Shown piece by piece: positions 9,501-16,042 of a stretch of 30,875 nucleotides of DNA. Origin of the DNA: CAZJHX01 sp964545715 (GTDB taxonomy: Bacteria; Myxococcota_A; UBA9042; GCA-2863065); NCBI GenBank assembly GCA_964545715.1, contig CAZJHX010000130.1, positions 1-30,875 of the forward strand, in the 5' to 3' direction. The translations under genes were made by a program, and so were the position numbers. A model generated the notes under the pieces. That model had not been told where the DNA came from. It worked only from the letters and a program-made list of their open reading frames with translations, and searched no databases. Numbering within the stretch: the stretch's first letter is position 1; each line of letters starts with the position of its first letter.

Positions 9501-10048
9501 CGGCGCGCGAAGAGGTGATTCATGGCGATCACCACGGCGGCGTCGTCGTCCCCGGGCGACACCAGAGCCCCGACAGGCAGGACGCCGAAGGGCCACACGC
9601 GGCTGACGTCCCGCCAGGCGACCGGGTCCGGCCGGCCGGGCAGCGACGCGTCGAGGTCCACCGGCGCCGTCAGCGCCACGGCGTCCGCGGGCACGGGCCC
9701 CAACAGCCACCAGCCGTCGACCAGCATCCCGCTCATCCGCAGTTGCTCATCCGCCGCCGCCGTGTCCGAGTGGGTCCAGTGCAGCTCCGCCAGGAAGCGG
9801 GTCACCTCGACACGCAGCCGGGGGTCCATGCCGTTGGTGTTCAGCAAGCCGCTTACAAGCCCCATCAGCTGGTCGCGCGGGACGAAGTCGGCGATGGCCT
9901 GCAGCCGGACCAGCGGAGCCAGCCCTCGAAAGGTGCGCCGGTGTTGAACGATCTCTGCGGTGAGCTTACGCGCGGCGGCCGAGTCGGCGCGCACGGGCGC
10001 CGGCTGCACGAGGAAACACGATATTGTTAATACGACGACCCGGACCAC
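6521..10048 (-). CDS. DUF3857/transglutaminase-like giant exported protein with intact catalytic triad
   Basis: The 1175-residue protein starts at GTG with a signal peptide (VVVLTISCFLV, cleavage likely after Val-Arg-Ala near residue 21). Next come a beta-rich segment with DGWWLLGPVP (111-120), TPR-like helices (about 285-560), DUF3857 (about 565-730) and a transglutaminase core. In the core, FGDCKDKASLLKAML gives Cys875, FDHAILHV gives His918 and YLDAT gives Asp931, the complete papain-like triad. A C-terminal beta domain with FAWEWRFDI (about 1089-1097) follows. DUF3857 plus transglutaminase-core proteins are widespread in Bacteroidetes and Myxococcota but poorly characterised; peptide cleavage or cross-linking in the periplasm or at the surface is inference. 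It lies 36 bases downstream of the FecR-like gene and overlaps its catalytically dead paralog by 11 bases. A hairpin sits immediately before its start codon. Confidence 0.88.
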   Translation of the reverse strand: MVRVVVLTISCFLVQPAPVRADSAAARKLTAEIVQHRRTFRGLAPLVRLQAIADFVPRDQLMGLVSGLLNTNGMDPRLRVEVTRFLAELHWTHSDTAAADEQLRMSGMLVDGWWLLGPVPADAVALTAPVDLDASLPGRPDPVAWRDVSRVWPFGVLPVGALVSPGDDDAAVVIAMNHLFARRSQTVVLSGGAGQRVEIAVNGALAAPDGSALLRKGWNRILVRSSPPERGPWALSVHMAHTDGRAWLARTRGVAPRDVRVPRPGTPAQAQPTLLAEWQRLSDPRHLADRAAVLAARGDLEDTTLTDALETDADPSLLREAARQARRSDVAIRYLRTLLQQDSLDSRAWAGLARRHHERGQSLAALDEVRRAIATAPHSLRARLLEAEILADLQALGVAQGKLLAMLVDHPRVPAVLRALASVYQRRQLPEAALDRFAQLGQVTNDRGDVLYWRYEIARGLGRAEEATELLQQLVRLRPDVPGHRVALGRLYEDLNQPEKAQAALDAALALFPRDADLSAAAGAMLLRTGARARGLALMHRALKLRPHQPDLRERVEALEAGGARFEQRYRLDAVKLAAETTRPGRDAPAVEYLVSQRISRLFDDGTSAVWTQHVVRVNRVAPTDRQRAWSVVYDPSRQSVKVLAARRLRAGRAIDDAEQTDSALGESWYGLYYEQRATTIRFHDVQPGDVLVVEHRLSDFGRNLYGGTFSDLVGVQDREPKRRVRIAWIVPPAQNFDVRLLGGAGDGRTPVADSTVDGMRVLELDMRDVPALQVEPSMPGYTEVGQYAHATTFRDWNDVARWYRALVATQLTAGPALERQARALVPAGATVDATVAALHDFVARRIRYVGLEFGEHGYKPYAVNDILGRRFGDCKDKASLLKAMLAVHNIDSDLVLVRTRRQGAVDARAVSAAIFDHAILHVPAVGTYLDATAAYNGPGELPGADQGASALVVTSDAGRFVSLPVVPATQSVLRRHLRLKVGAQSVGVDGRVSAGGMMAPPLRERFSAAASRRERLEQLLTTEYPRLVLDQAAFKDVEAMGRPVSFHFTGALGSWAGGVELISGELSLVRQLAGLDSRKHALVIAHPFAWEWRFDIQLQDGLRATVGRTGAVKSPFGHVSLDVADTADGVRMTLRVQIDVARVEPAEYTAFRRFLRRADEVVAGARRLEVQRAP

Positions 10049-10049
10049 G

Positions 10050-10074
10050 ACCCCAAAACGCTACAGGTTGGGGT
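10050..10074 (-). promoter_or_regulatory. Inverted repeat abutting the GTG start of the active transglutaminase gene
   Basis: On the minus strand a perfect 7-bp inverted repeat, ACCCCAA and TTGGGGT, encloses an 11-base loop. It lies between the FecR-like stop (10085) and the GTG start (10048), ending one base before the start codon. Its GGGG arm is also the only purine-rich stretch placed to act as a ribosome-binding site, so folding in the mRNA would hide it. There is no T-run, so it is not a standard terminator. A translational control element or a protein-binding palindrome are both possible. Confidence 0.35.
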
Positions 10075-10084
10075 GCGGGGGTGT

Positions 10085-11302
10085 CTACTCGTCCTCGAGA
10101 TCGATGTCGTACATCAGGCTGTTGACCTTGCGCTGAACCATGGCCCGATATCGCGAGCTCTGGGGGGCGGCGCGCAGCCACGTCTTCAGGTCGTCGCGCG
10201 AGCGCTTCGGGGAGACCTTGCCGATCTTGGCCCAGATCCGACGGAGCACGGGGTCTGCGATGCCCTGTGTCGTGACGATCGTGGTCTTCACGTGCGGGTC
10301 TTTCACATCGATCTCGACAATGCGAGGACCGCGCTTGCGCTGAGTCTTCGGCTTGGCGGCCGTACGCTTCTTCGGCGCGGTTTTAGGAGCCACGACCGGC
10401 TCTTCGACCACCTCGATTACGGGCTCTTCAACAACCGGCTCTTCAACGACCGGCTCCTCAACGACCGGCTCTTCAACGACCGGCTCCTCAACGACCGGCT
10501 CCTGGACAGCGGCGACATCGCGCGGCGCCATGGTAATCGAGTCGCCGCCGCGCAAGGTCGTCGCCGCCTCGGCGGCCTTCTTCACGCGCACGATGCCGTG
10601 ATCCACCGCTACCGAGACCGACCCCTCCGCGTCCAACGACACGGTAAACCGGGTGCCGACCACGGTCACCAGCACGTCGTTGGCGCGGACCTGAAAGACC
10701 TCGCCGGGCGCGCGCTTGCCCACGTCGAACGTGGCGCTGCCACCGATCAGGTCGATGATCGTGGCAGCGCCATCCTTCTGGGCAACTTTGCAGGCGGTTG
10801 CAGGGGTCAGGGTGACTGTGGCCATCGCAACGGTCACGCGCTTGGAGCGCTTGCCGGCCGCGACCAGCTCGCCGAGCTCGGCTTCCACCGGTGCGTTGAC
10901 GGCGACCGGAGCCGTCGTCTCGGGAGCGTCCAGGCTCGGGGTGGGCGACAGCGCGCGGTAAGAGACGTACAGGCCGAGCGCCAGCGCGGCAGCCGCGCCC
11001 ATCCAGACCATGCCGCGGCCCATACGCCACAGCCAGCCCAGCGAGTCGGCCGGCACGGGCGGCGCGTCCTCCTGCGCGATCCGGTCGAACATGGCCCGAT
11101 CGATGCGGGGCCAGTCCAGCTCAGACGGCTGGGCCTGCTCAGCGGACTGGGCAAACAGCGCACGGGCGGCGCGCGCCTCGTCCAGCTGCTCGGCGACCGC
11201 CGGGTTGTGTCGCACGCTGGCTTCGTAAGCCTCAGCCTCACTCGAAGACATTTCTCCGCTCAAAAAGGCGAAGGCGTCGTTGATGTCGTAGGTGCGCTTC
11301 AT
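10085..11302 (-). CDS. FecR-type transmembrane anti-sigma factor
   Basis: The 405-residue product starts at ATG 11302, one base after the sigma-factor stop, with GGAGAA eight bases upstream. Residues 5-55 are an acidic helical region like the cytoplasmic anti-sigma domain (DINDAFAFLSGEMS), without a zinc-binding His-Cys-Cys motif. A single transmembrane helix spans about 98-116. A FecR domain (about 175-255) contains GGSATFDVG and VVGTRFTV. A linker of EEPVV repeats (268-304) follows, then a Lys/Pro-rich basic stretch (306-327) and a charged C-terminal domain (328-405) not seen in textbook FecR. FecR proteins hold or activate their cognate ECF sigma factor in response to an envelope signal. 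The adjacent sigma gene makes this a cognate pair. An in-frame extension to 11452 is rejected because it lies inside the sigma gene and reads as low-complexity Ser/Arg. Confidence 0.88.
   Translation of the reverse strand: MKRTYDINDAFAFLSGEMSSSEAEAYEASVRHNPAVAEQLDEARAARALFAQSAEQAQPSELDWPRIDRAMFDRIAQEDAPPVPADSLGWLWRMGRGMVWMGAAAALALGLYVSYRALSPTPSLDAPETTAPVAVNAPVEAELGELVAAGKRSKRVTVAMATVTLTPATACKVAQKDGAATIIDLIGGSATFDVGKRAPGEVFQVRANDVLVTVVGTRFTVSLDAEGSVSVAVDHGIVRVKKAAEAATTLRGGDSITMAPRDVAAVQEPVVEEPVVEEPVVEEPVVEEPVVEEPVIEVVEEPVVAPKTAPKKRTAAKPKTQRKRGPRIVEIDVKDPHVKTTIVTTQGIADPVLRRIWAKIGKVSPKRSRDDLKTWLRAAPQSSRYRAMVQRKVNSLMYDIDLEDE
10391..10501 (-). repeat. In-frame 15-base tandem repeat coding the EEPVV linker of the FecR-like protein
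   Basis: Imperfect 15-base units (ggctcttcaacgacc on the plus strand, with c/t variation) repeat about seven times and encode EEPVV, ending in a variant EPVIEVV unit. The Glu-Pro-Val stretch would form an extended rod between the periplasmic FecR domain and the basic C-terminal part. Because the unit is a multiple of three bases, its number can change by slippage without breaking the frame. Confidence 0.85.
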
Positions 11303-11303
11303 G

Positions 11304-11921
11304 TTATTTGTTCTCCAGCATCTTGGCGCGGCGCAGGCGGCCCATGACCTCTGTGCGCGCGGCATGCAGACGGGACCGAACGGTGTTGACCGGGACGTCG
11401 CAGATCTCAGCGACCTTGTCGACGGGCAGGCCTTCCAGCTCGTGAAGGACAAAGACGACGCGCTTCTTCTCGCTGATCTTCTCCAGGTGCAGGCACAGCC
11501 GCTTCATCAGGTCGCGGCTCTCGTAACGGGGGCGCAGGTCCACAGCCAGTTGTTCGGCGTTTCGCTCTTCGTCCTTGAAGAACAGAAAGACCTTGCGGCG
11601 CTTTCGCTTGCGAATGTATTGCAGCGCCACGTTTACGGCGATGCGATAGATCCACGTGGACAGCTTGGACTGCCCTTTGTACTTGGGGATCGAGCGGTGG
11701 ATCTCGAGAAAGACGGTTTGGACGATGTCGTCAATCTCGTCCGTTCGGCCAACCACGTGGGTGACCGTGCCGTACACCTTCGACTTGTAGTCGCGGTACA
11801 GCGTATTGAAGTCGAGCTTGACCGCGTCACGCGCCCGCTGCTCAGCGACCTCTTCCACTACCGTCGGACCAGTATACTGTGTGTCCAAACGTGAAAACTT
11901 CGTCCTGGCCAGTGTGCTCAT
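11304..11921 (-). CDS. ECF (extracytoplasmic function) RNA polymerase sigma factor
   Basis: The 205 residues show sigma region 2 (about 37-105), with DDIVQTVFLEIHR for core binding and LSTWIYRIAVNVALQYIRKRKRR for -10 recognition, given here as a motif running from about 87 to 109. Region 4 (about 138-198) has the helix-turn-helix VDKVAEICDVPVNTVRSRL. There is no region 3, as expected for an ECF (group 4) sigma factor. The N-terminal 35 residues are an extra polar stretch. It heads the unit that continues with a FecR-type anti-sigma gene and two transglutaminase-like genes, all on the same strand. Autoregulation is likely by analogy with the family, but I could not identify a matching promoter in 11922-11999. 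The ATG at 11921 lacks a clear ribosome-binding site. Confidence 0.93.
   Translation of the reverse strand: MSTLARTKFSRLDTQYTGPTVVEEVAEQRARDAVKLDFNTLYRDYKSKVYGTVTHVVGRTDEIDDIVQTVFLEIHRSIPKYKGQSKLSTWIYRIAVNVALQYIRKRKRRKVFLFFKDEERNAEQLAVDLRPRYESRDLMKRLCLHLEKISEKKRVVFVLHELEGLPVDKVAEICDVPVNTVRSRLHAARTEVMGRLRRAKMLENK
11311..11316 (-). promoter_or_regulatory. Ribosome-binding site of the FecR-like gene
   Basis: GGAGAA on the minus strand lies eight bases upstream of ATG 11302 and inside the last codons of the sigma-factor gene. It fixes the anti-sigma start and indicates that sigma and anti-sigma are translated in a coupled way. Confidence 0.7.
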
Positions 11922-11985
11922 TACTACGTGAGTTGCTGGAGTGAACGCACGCGATCAGCTTTTCTCAAAACCGGCGTAATAGTTG

Positions 11986-11991
11986 TACCAT
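11986..11991 (+). promoter_or_regulatory. Possible -10 element close to the start of the membrane-protein gene
   Basis: TACCAT lies eight bases before ATG 12000 in the 78-base divergent gap between the sigma-factor gene and the membrane-protein gene. There is no recognisable -35 box or ribosome-binding site, so a leaderless transcript is possible. The gap is AT-richer than its surroundings and must also hold the promoter of the sigma unit, which I cannot place. Confidence 0.25.
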
Positions 11992-11999
11992 CTCGCGCG

Positions 12000-12872
12000 A
12001 TGAACGCCTCGCCCCTACGCCTTTTGCTCCTGATCGTCGGATCGCTGTTTTGCGGTCTGCTGGCCGGAGCCGTCATAGGCGCCGTCGGCGGCTGGCTGTA
12101 CTTGATCGTGATCTCGCCGGCGGTCGCGGCGATCGGCGGCGGCATGGGGGCGCGTGCGCTGGTCGGCGTGTTGCGCATCCACGACACGAAGGCGGCCGGG
12201 GTCGTCGGCATCCTGACCACGCTGGCCGTCCTGGTGGCGATTCTGGTCGTAATGCATCAGCTGGAGCGGGCGGCGATCATCGCCGAGCTGAGCAGCGTCG
12301 GCGGCTTCAGCGACGAGACGTTGGTGCGCCACACGAACGACACGATGGCCAAGCTGACCAACGACGCATCGCCCCTGATGTCGCCGTTGATGCTCCGGCT
12401 GCACAGCGGGGCCCAGCTCTTTGGCGACACCGCGCTGGACCTCGGCATGGGCTTCAACCTGGCCGTGCTGCTGCTGGAGCTGGCCATCACCGGATTGCTG
12501 TGCACGCGGCTGGTGGTCGAGCGCGCCTCAGAGCCGTTTTGCGAGTCCTGTGACGCCTGGTACGCGCGGCGCATGGTCGGCTCGGCCACGCTGGGCGCCA
12601 AGTCCACCGTGGTGGTCGACCTGCAGAACACGCGCTTTCATCGGCTGGGCCGGCATCTCGAGGCCGCCAGCACCAAAACCCGAAACCCGCTGATCCTGCA
12701 CGGCTGGTTCTGCGACACCTGCGCCCACGGCGACGTCCGCTTTGAGTTGGAGCTGACCGAGCCCGGACGGCGGGCCCGGATCATCAAGACGGTGGCCGCG
12801 CCGCACGACGCGCTGGAGGCCATTTTGGACAGCCAGGCGCTGAAAAAGACGCCCGTCAGAACCGAGAGTTAG
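12000..12872 (+). CDS. Inner-membrane protein with paired CxxC motifs, unknown function
   Basis: The 290-residue protein starts at ATG 12000; an upstream GTG at 11928 would add 24 polar residues before the first helix and is less likely. Hydrophobic segments lie at about 7-27, 30-50, 68-86 and 153-172, giving a four-helix membrane protein with a polar loop at 87-150. A soluble C-terminal domain carries two CxxC pairs, C181-E-S-C184 and C238-D-T-C241, 54 residues apart, which is the layout of a treble-clef or zinc-ribbon metal site. I do not recognise the family. The gene diverges from the ECF sigma gene and its last bases overlap the convergent Trm112-like gene by four bases. A link to the sigma unit is possible from position only. 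Confidence 0.75.
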   Translation: MNASPLRLLLLIVGSLFCGLLAGAVIGAVGGWLYLIVISPAVAAIGGGMGARALVGVLRIHDTKAAGVVGILTTLAVLVAILVVMHQLERAAIIAELSSVGGFSDETLVRHTNDTMAKLTNDASPLMSPLMLRLHSGAQLFGDTALDLGMGFNLAVLLLELAITGLLCTRLVVERASEPFCESCDAWYARRMVGSATLGAKSTVVVDLQNTRFHRLGRHLEAASTKTRNPLILHGWFCDTCAHGDVRFELELTEPGRRARIIKTVAAPHDALEAILDSQALKKTPVRTES

Positions 12873-13117
12873 AGCTGTATCGCCTGCTCGATGAGCAGGA
12901 CCGGGATGCCGTCCACGATCGGATACAGCACCGCGCCGTCCTCGCGCGCCAACCCCGCCTCGATCGGCTTGTCCACAACCTCTCCACCGACGCGCTTGAC
13001 GCCGCCCTTGACGATGCGCGCGTTCAGCTCCGCCACCACGTCGTCGGTCGCAGGGGCCAACCGGGTGTGGTTCTCGGGACAACGGATGAGATCGAGCAAT
13101 GTGGAGTCGAGCGCCAT
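12869..13117 (-). CDS. Trm112-like / UPF0434 (YcaR-type) small protein
   Basis: The 82 residues match the bacterial Trm112-like family: an N-terminal 'LLDLIRCPENHTRL' where the first Cys of the usual zinc knuckle remains, and the conserved C-terminal 'GAVLYPIVDGIPVLLIEQAI'. Eukaryotic Trm112 activates methyltransferases; the role of the bacterial proteins is less clear, though a methyltransferase-partner role is plausible. Typical members have CPxC near the N-terminus, whereas here the second Cys is replaced (CPEN), so zinc binding may be weak. The gene follows glutaredoxin after a 29-base gap on the same strand and ends four bases into the convergent membrane-protein gene. It is probably the last gene of the unit that starts at 16495. 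Confidence 0.85.
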   Translation of the reverse strand: MALDSTLLDLIRCPENHTRLAPATDDVVAELNARIVKGGVKRVGGEVVDKPIEAGLAREDGAVLYPIVDGIPVLLIEQAIQL

Positions 13118-13146
13118 GCGCCGGATGCTACTTCAGAAACCCGGTG

Positions 13147-13410
13147 TCAGGCCAGCGACGCGGCGCCGTGCTTTCTGACGTGGGCCGCAAGCTCGGTGTA
13201 GCCGCCGATCAGCACGTCATCGAGAAACACCTGCGGCATCGTCATGAAGCCGGTGCGCTGCTTGAGCGCGTCGATGCCGGCCCAGTCGCCGCTGAGGTCG
13301 ATGTGCTCAAACGGGATACTCTCGGTCTCCAACAGACGTACGGCCGCTGTGCAGTAGCCGCACCAGGACCGGGTGTAGATGCGCACCCGAACCGCGCTCT
13401 CGCCGCTCAC
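13147..13410 (-). CDS. Glutaredoxin
   Basis: The 87-residue product has the thioredoxin-fold layout of class-I glutaredoxins. The active site is SWCGYC near residues 15-20, followed by helix alpha-1, then TMPQVF with the cis-proline that packs against the active site, and GGYTEL, the glutathione-binding turn. No signal peptide is visible, so it should act in the cytoplasm in glutathione-linked disulfide reduction or deglutathionylation. It starts at a GTG that overlaps the stop of the secreted metalloprotease gene in a GTGA arrangement (13407-13410), so translation is probably coupled to that gene. The CGYC dithiol site differs from the CPYC of E. coli Grx but is common among bacterial glutaredoxins. 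Confidence 0.92.
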   Translation of the reverse strand: MSGESAVRVRIYTRSWCGYCTAAVRLLETESIPFEHIDLSGDWAGIDALKQRTGFMTMPQVFLDDVLIGGYTELAAHVRKHGAASLA

Positions 13411-15470
13411 GCGACGTGTTCTTTACGCCGCAGCAGCCCGACCGACAGCAGCAGCAGCGCAGCCAGGCCGAGAGGAGCACCGGAGCCGCCGGGGGACGTC
13501 GCACAGCCACCACTGGGTTCACGCCCCCCGCCGGAGCCGCCCCCGCCGGTGGTGGTGGCGCCCGCATCCGGCTCGATGCCGCCGGTGTCCGTGCCGCCGG
13601 TGTCACCGCCCGTTGTCCCGCCCAGGTCCTCTTCGACAGGCGGAGGCTCTGCCGTGCGCACGGTCTCGACCACCGTCGGATTCTCGACGGGTGGCGCACC
13701 ATCTTTGGGATGGCAGGCGCCCAGCTTGGGGTTGTTCTCCAGATTCAGGCCGATGCACGTGGCGCTGCCCGAGCAGCCGAGCTCGTTGTAGGAGTTGCAG
13801 TCCTGGCGGCACTTGGCGCCCTGACCGTCGGTATCCGCGCAGACGAGGTCCGGCTTGCAGAGAATCGACCCGCCGCACGGCTCGCCCATGTTGACGCCGC
13901 CGTTGTCGTCGACGCATACGCCGACCACCTTCTGGAACCAGTCCTGATACACCCATTTGCAGTACCGGCCGCCCTTGCAGCCGTCGTAGCGGGCGTCGCA
14001 TTTCTCGGCGCACTTGCCGAGCTGCGCCTCTTTGCTCTTGTACAGGCAGAACAGGCCGTCCACGCACTCTTTGGCGCCCGGACCGCATGTGTCGCCCTCC
14101 ACGCCCGTCGCGCCGGCGTCGCAGTAGCCCACCTGGGCCTGACCGCCAAAGCCCAGCTCGCACTCGATGTCGGGCGGGCAGTCCGCGTCACTCTCGCACT
14201 GGTTCGTGCAGTACTCCAAAAACGGCGGGCAGTACACCGATTCGCAGTCCAGCGAGGACTCGCAGGCCTCGCCAAACTTGGCGTTGCCCTTCTCCAGACA
14301 GACCTCGTTGATGCAGCTCATGGCGCCCGGACACTGAGAGTCCGACGTGCAGCTCTGCGTGCAGATGCCTTTGCCCTGGCCGATGCCGATGCACAGGATC
14401 GTCTGGCAGTCCGACGGCGCCTCGCAGGCCCCCCCGATCGGCACGTTGCCTTTGGGATAGCAGATGCCCTGCTGGCTGTTGCCGACGCAGCCCATGTCAG
14501 CCGGGCAGCCGCCGTTGTTGGGGCCGCCCTTGACGCATTGGGTGGAGCAGACCGCGCTCTCGGGCAGCACCAGGCAGTACCCGCTGGCGCACGTGGAGTG
14601 GTCGAAGCAGAACTTGCCGACCGGGATGTTGGCGCCGACGTTTTTGCAGTGCTTGTTGAACGGGATGCACTGCTTCACGCCGCCCTGAAGCTGCAGGCAG
14701 TCGTAGTCTTTGGGGCAGTCGCCGTTGTTGTTGCAGTCGATGCCGCAGTGCGGGCCCTCGTCACCGAAGTCGATGCAGGACCCGGTCGAGCAGTTCTGGT
14801 GGTTCCAGCAGGCGTCGCAGATCTGGCCGTCCTTGAACGTCACCGCCGGGTACAAGAAGCAGACTCCGCGCTTGTCGTCGGGCTCCAGGCTGCGCGCCTC
14901 CTCGGACTCGCCCGGATAGGTCGTAAACCACATGGTCGACTGCCGGTAGCGCGTGTGCGTCAGGCCGATCGCGTGGCCGATCTCGTGCGTGGCGACCGCC
15001 TGGATATCGTTGACGTTGGAGAACGGATCATCCGCGCCGCTGGTGGTCCATTGGTAGCTGGCGCCGTTAAAGAAGATCTCGACCTTTTTGGCGCCGCCGC
15101 CCGGGTTCAGCTGCCAGTTTGTGGTCACCCCCAGGGCGTCCTGCACCGTCAGATCCCAGTTCTGCTCCAGCCAGCGCAGAAAGATGTCCTTGTTGGGGTT
15201 GGCGCTGACCGCACCGCCGTAACTAAACGTCACGTAGGAGCAGTCGACGTCCTGCCAGCTGTTGAAGGCAGCTTGAAGCGCGGACGTGACCTCGGACAGC
15301 GGCACGTCTTTGCTGCCGTTGGCCGCCACGTACCAGCTGACGTCGTTCTTTTTCCAGGCAAAGGCGTCGCCGAAGTTGTCGGTGATGATGACGTAGCCGA
15401 AGGCCGACGGCACGCCGAGCACAAGGACAGCCAGGGCCGCCGTTACGATGAGAGTGCGCCGTGCGATCAT
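13407..15470 (-). CDS. Secreted matrixin-type zinc metalloprotease with Cys-rich repeats and MYXO-CTERM anchor
   Basis: The 687-residue precursor has a signal peptide (about 1-25, cleavage near Ala-Phe-Gly) and a matrixin-like catalytic domain (about 26-208). That domain holds the zinc site HEIGHAIGLTH (His162, His166, His172, with catalytic Glu163) and a Met-turn at Met180 (QSTMW). Residues about 216-600 form a long Cys-rich region of repeated 'G-x-x-C-...-D-C-...-C' modules, like those seen in many secreted myxobacterial proteins and likely disulfide-bonded. A Thr/Gly/Asp linker (about 605-650) leads to a MYXO-CTERM: Gly-Gly-Cys656, a Leu-rich helix and RRKEHVA. The last feature predicts processing by a myxosortase and surface anchoring. 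The start overlaps the upstream exported protein (ATGA) and the stop overlaps the glutaredoxin start. Substrate unknown. Confidence 0.9.
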   Translation of the reverse strand: MIARRTLIVTAALAVLVLGVPSAFGYVIITDNFGDAFAWKKNDVSWYVAANGSKDVPLSEVTSALQAAFNSWQDVDCSYVTFSYGGAVSANPNKDIFLRWLEQNWDLTVQDALGVTTNWQLNPGGGAKKVEIFFNGASYQWTTSGADDPFSNVNDIQAVATHEIGHAIGLTHTRYRQSTMWFTTYPGESEEARSLEPDDKRGVCFLYPAVTFKDGQICDACWNHQNCSTGSCIDFGDEGPHCGIDCNNNGDCPKDYDCLQLQGGVKQCIPFNKHCKNVGANIPVGKFCFDHSTCASGYCLVLPESAVCSTQCVKGGPNNGGCPADMGCVGNSQQGICYPKGNVPIGGACEAPSDCQTILCIGIGQGKGICTQSCTSDSQCPGAMSCINEVCLEKGNAKFGEACESSLDCESVYCPPFLEYCTNQCESDADCPPDIECELGFGGQAQVGYCDAGATGVEGDTCGPGAKECVDGLFCLYKSKEAQLGKCAEKCDARYDGCKGGRYCKWVYQDWFQKVVGVCVDDNGGVNMGEPCGGSILCKPDLVCADTDGQGAKCRQDCNSYNELGCSGSATCIGLNLENNPKLGACHPKDGAPPVENPTVVETVRTAEPPPVEEDLGGTTGGDTGGTDTGGIEPDAGATTTGGGGSGGGREPSGGCATSPGGSGAPLGLAALLLLSVGLLRRKEHVA

Positions 15471-16039
15471 TTAGCCGGCACCTTCTTCTGGGCGGCAAAC
15501 GTCAAGATCTGCGCCTTGAAGTCCGCGTAGCTCACATCCGGCTCGGGCTTCATGCTCGCTTTATGCGGGTCCGTGACCTTGTCCATGATGTTGAGCCCCT
15601 CCAGGCGGCGCGTGACCACCTCGCGGCCCTTGATCACGGCCACGCGGTACTTGCCCTGCGCCATGCCGACCAGGTAGTAGCGTGCGCCGTCGGTGCGCAG
15701 AAACAAGAGCACCTCTTGGCCGACCGGCAGCTGCGCGACCCCGGACACGAACATGGTGACCTGACCCACGGTGCCGCCCATCTGGCGCACGGTGATGTCT
15801 TTGGTTGTGACTTTGCCGGTGATCGTCTCGGTCACGCGTAGCGTGGACTCGGTGTAGATTCGCGATTTGTCCGCGTTATAGAGGCTGTGCTGGGCGACCA
15901 CTTTGCCGCGCACGACCGCGGCGGCCTCGCGAACCATGCCCTGTGTCGTAAACCCGCGCACCGTGGTCGCCGACGACATCGTCGGAAGCGCCACAGCCGT
16001 CATCATGACCGCCGTTATCAATACTGCCTGCGCTCTCAA
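15467..16039 (-). CDS. Exported protein paired with the matrixin protease, unknown function
   Basis: The 190-residue protein starts at TTG, supported by a perfect GGAGGT five bases upstream. It has a signal peptide of about 24 residues (ITAVMMTAVALPTMSSA). The mature part begins 'TTVRGFTTQGMVREAAAVVRGKV' in spirit, with a beta-rich fold containing ESTLRVTETITGK, VRQMGGTVG, EVLLFLR and YYLVGMAQGKYRV. I recall similar small secreted proteins of this pattern next to matrixin genes in Myxococcota and related bacteria, with no known function. The stop overlaps the metalloprotease start by four bases, so the two are almost certainly coexpressed. Roles as a protease inhibitor, chaperone or accessory factor are guesses from the pairing. 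Confidence 0.8.
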   Translation of the reverse strand: MRAQAVLITAVMMTAVALPTMSSATTVRGFTTQGMVREAAAVVRGKVVAQHSLYNADKSRIYTESTLRVTETITGKVTTKDITVRQMGGTVGQVTMFVSGVAQLPVGQEVLLFLRTDGARYYLVGMAQGKYRVAVIKGREVVTRRLEGLNIMDKVTDPHKASMKPEPDVSYADFKAQILTFAAQKKVPAK

Positions 16040-16042
16040 GAA

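Noticed and set aside
10391..10501. Regular short repeats as a CRISPR array
   Set aside because: The units are 15 bases, contiguous and in frame with a protein linker, with no spacers and no cas genes. The same holds for 22629-22733.
11303..11452. In-frame extension of the FecR-like gene to an upstream start at 11452
   Set aside because: It lies inside the ECF sigma gene, reads as Ser/Arg/Cys-rich noise, and ATG 11302 has a ribosome-binding site.
11928..11999. GTG start adding 24 residues to the membrane protein
   Set aside because: The added part is polar and precedes a normal membrane-protein N-terminus at ATG 12000.
13416..15530. Open frame of 704 codons on the plus strand opposite the matrixin protease gene
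   Set aside because: Ala/Val/Arg/Asp-rich translation without motifs; the minus strand has the zinc site HEIGHAIGLTH and a sorting signal.
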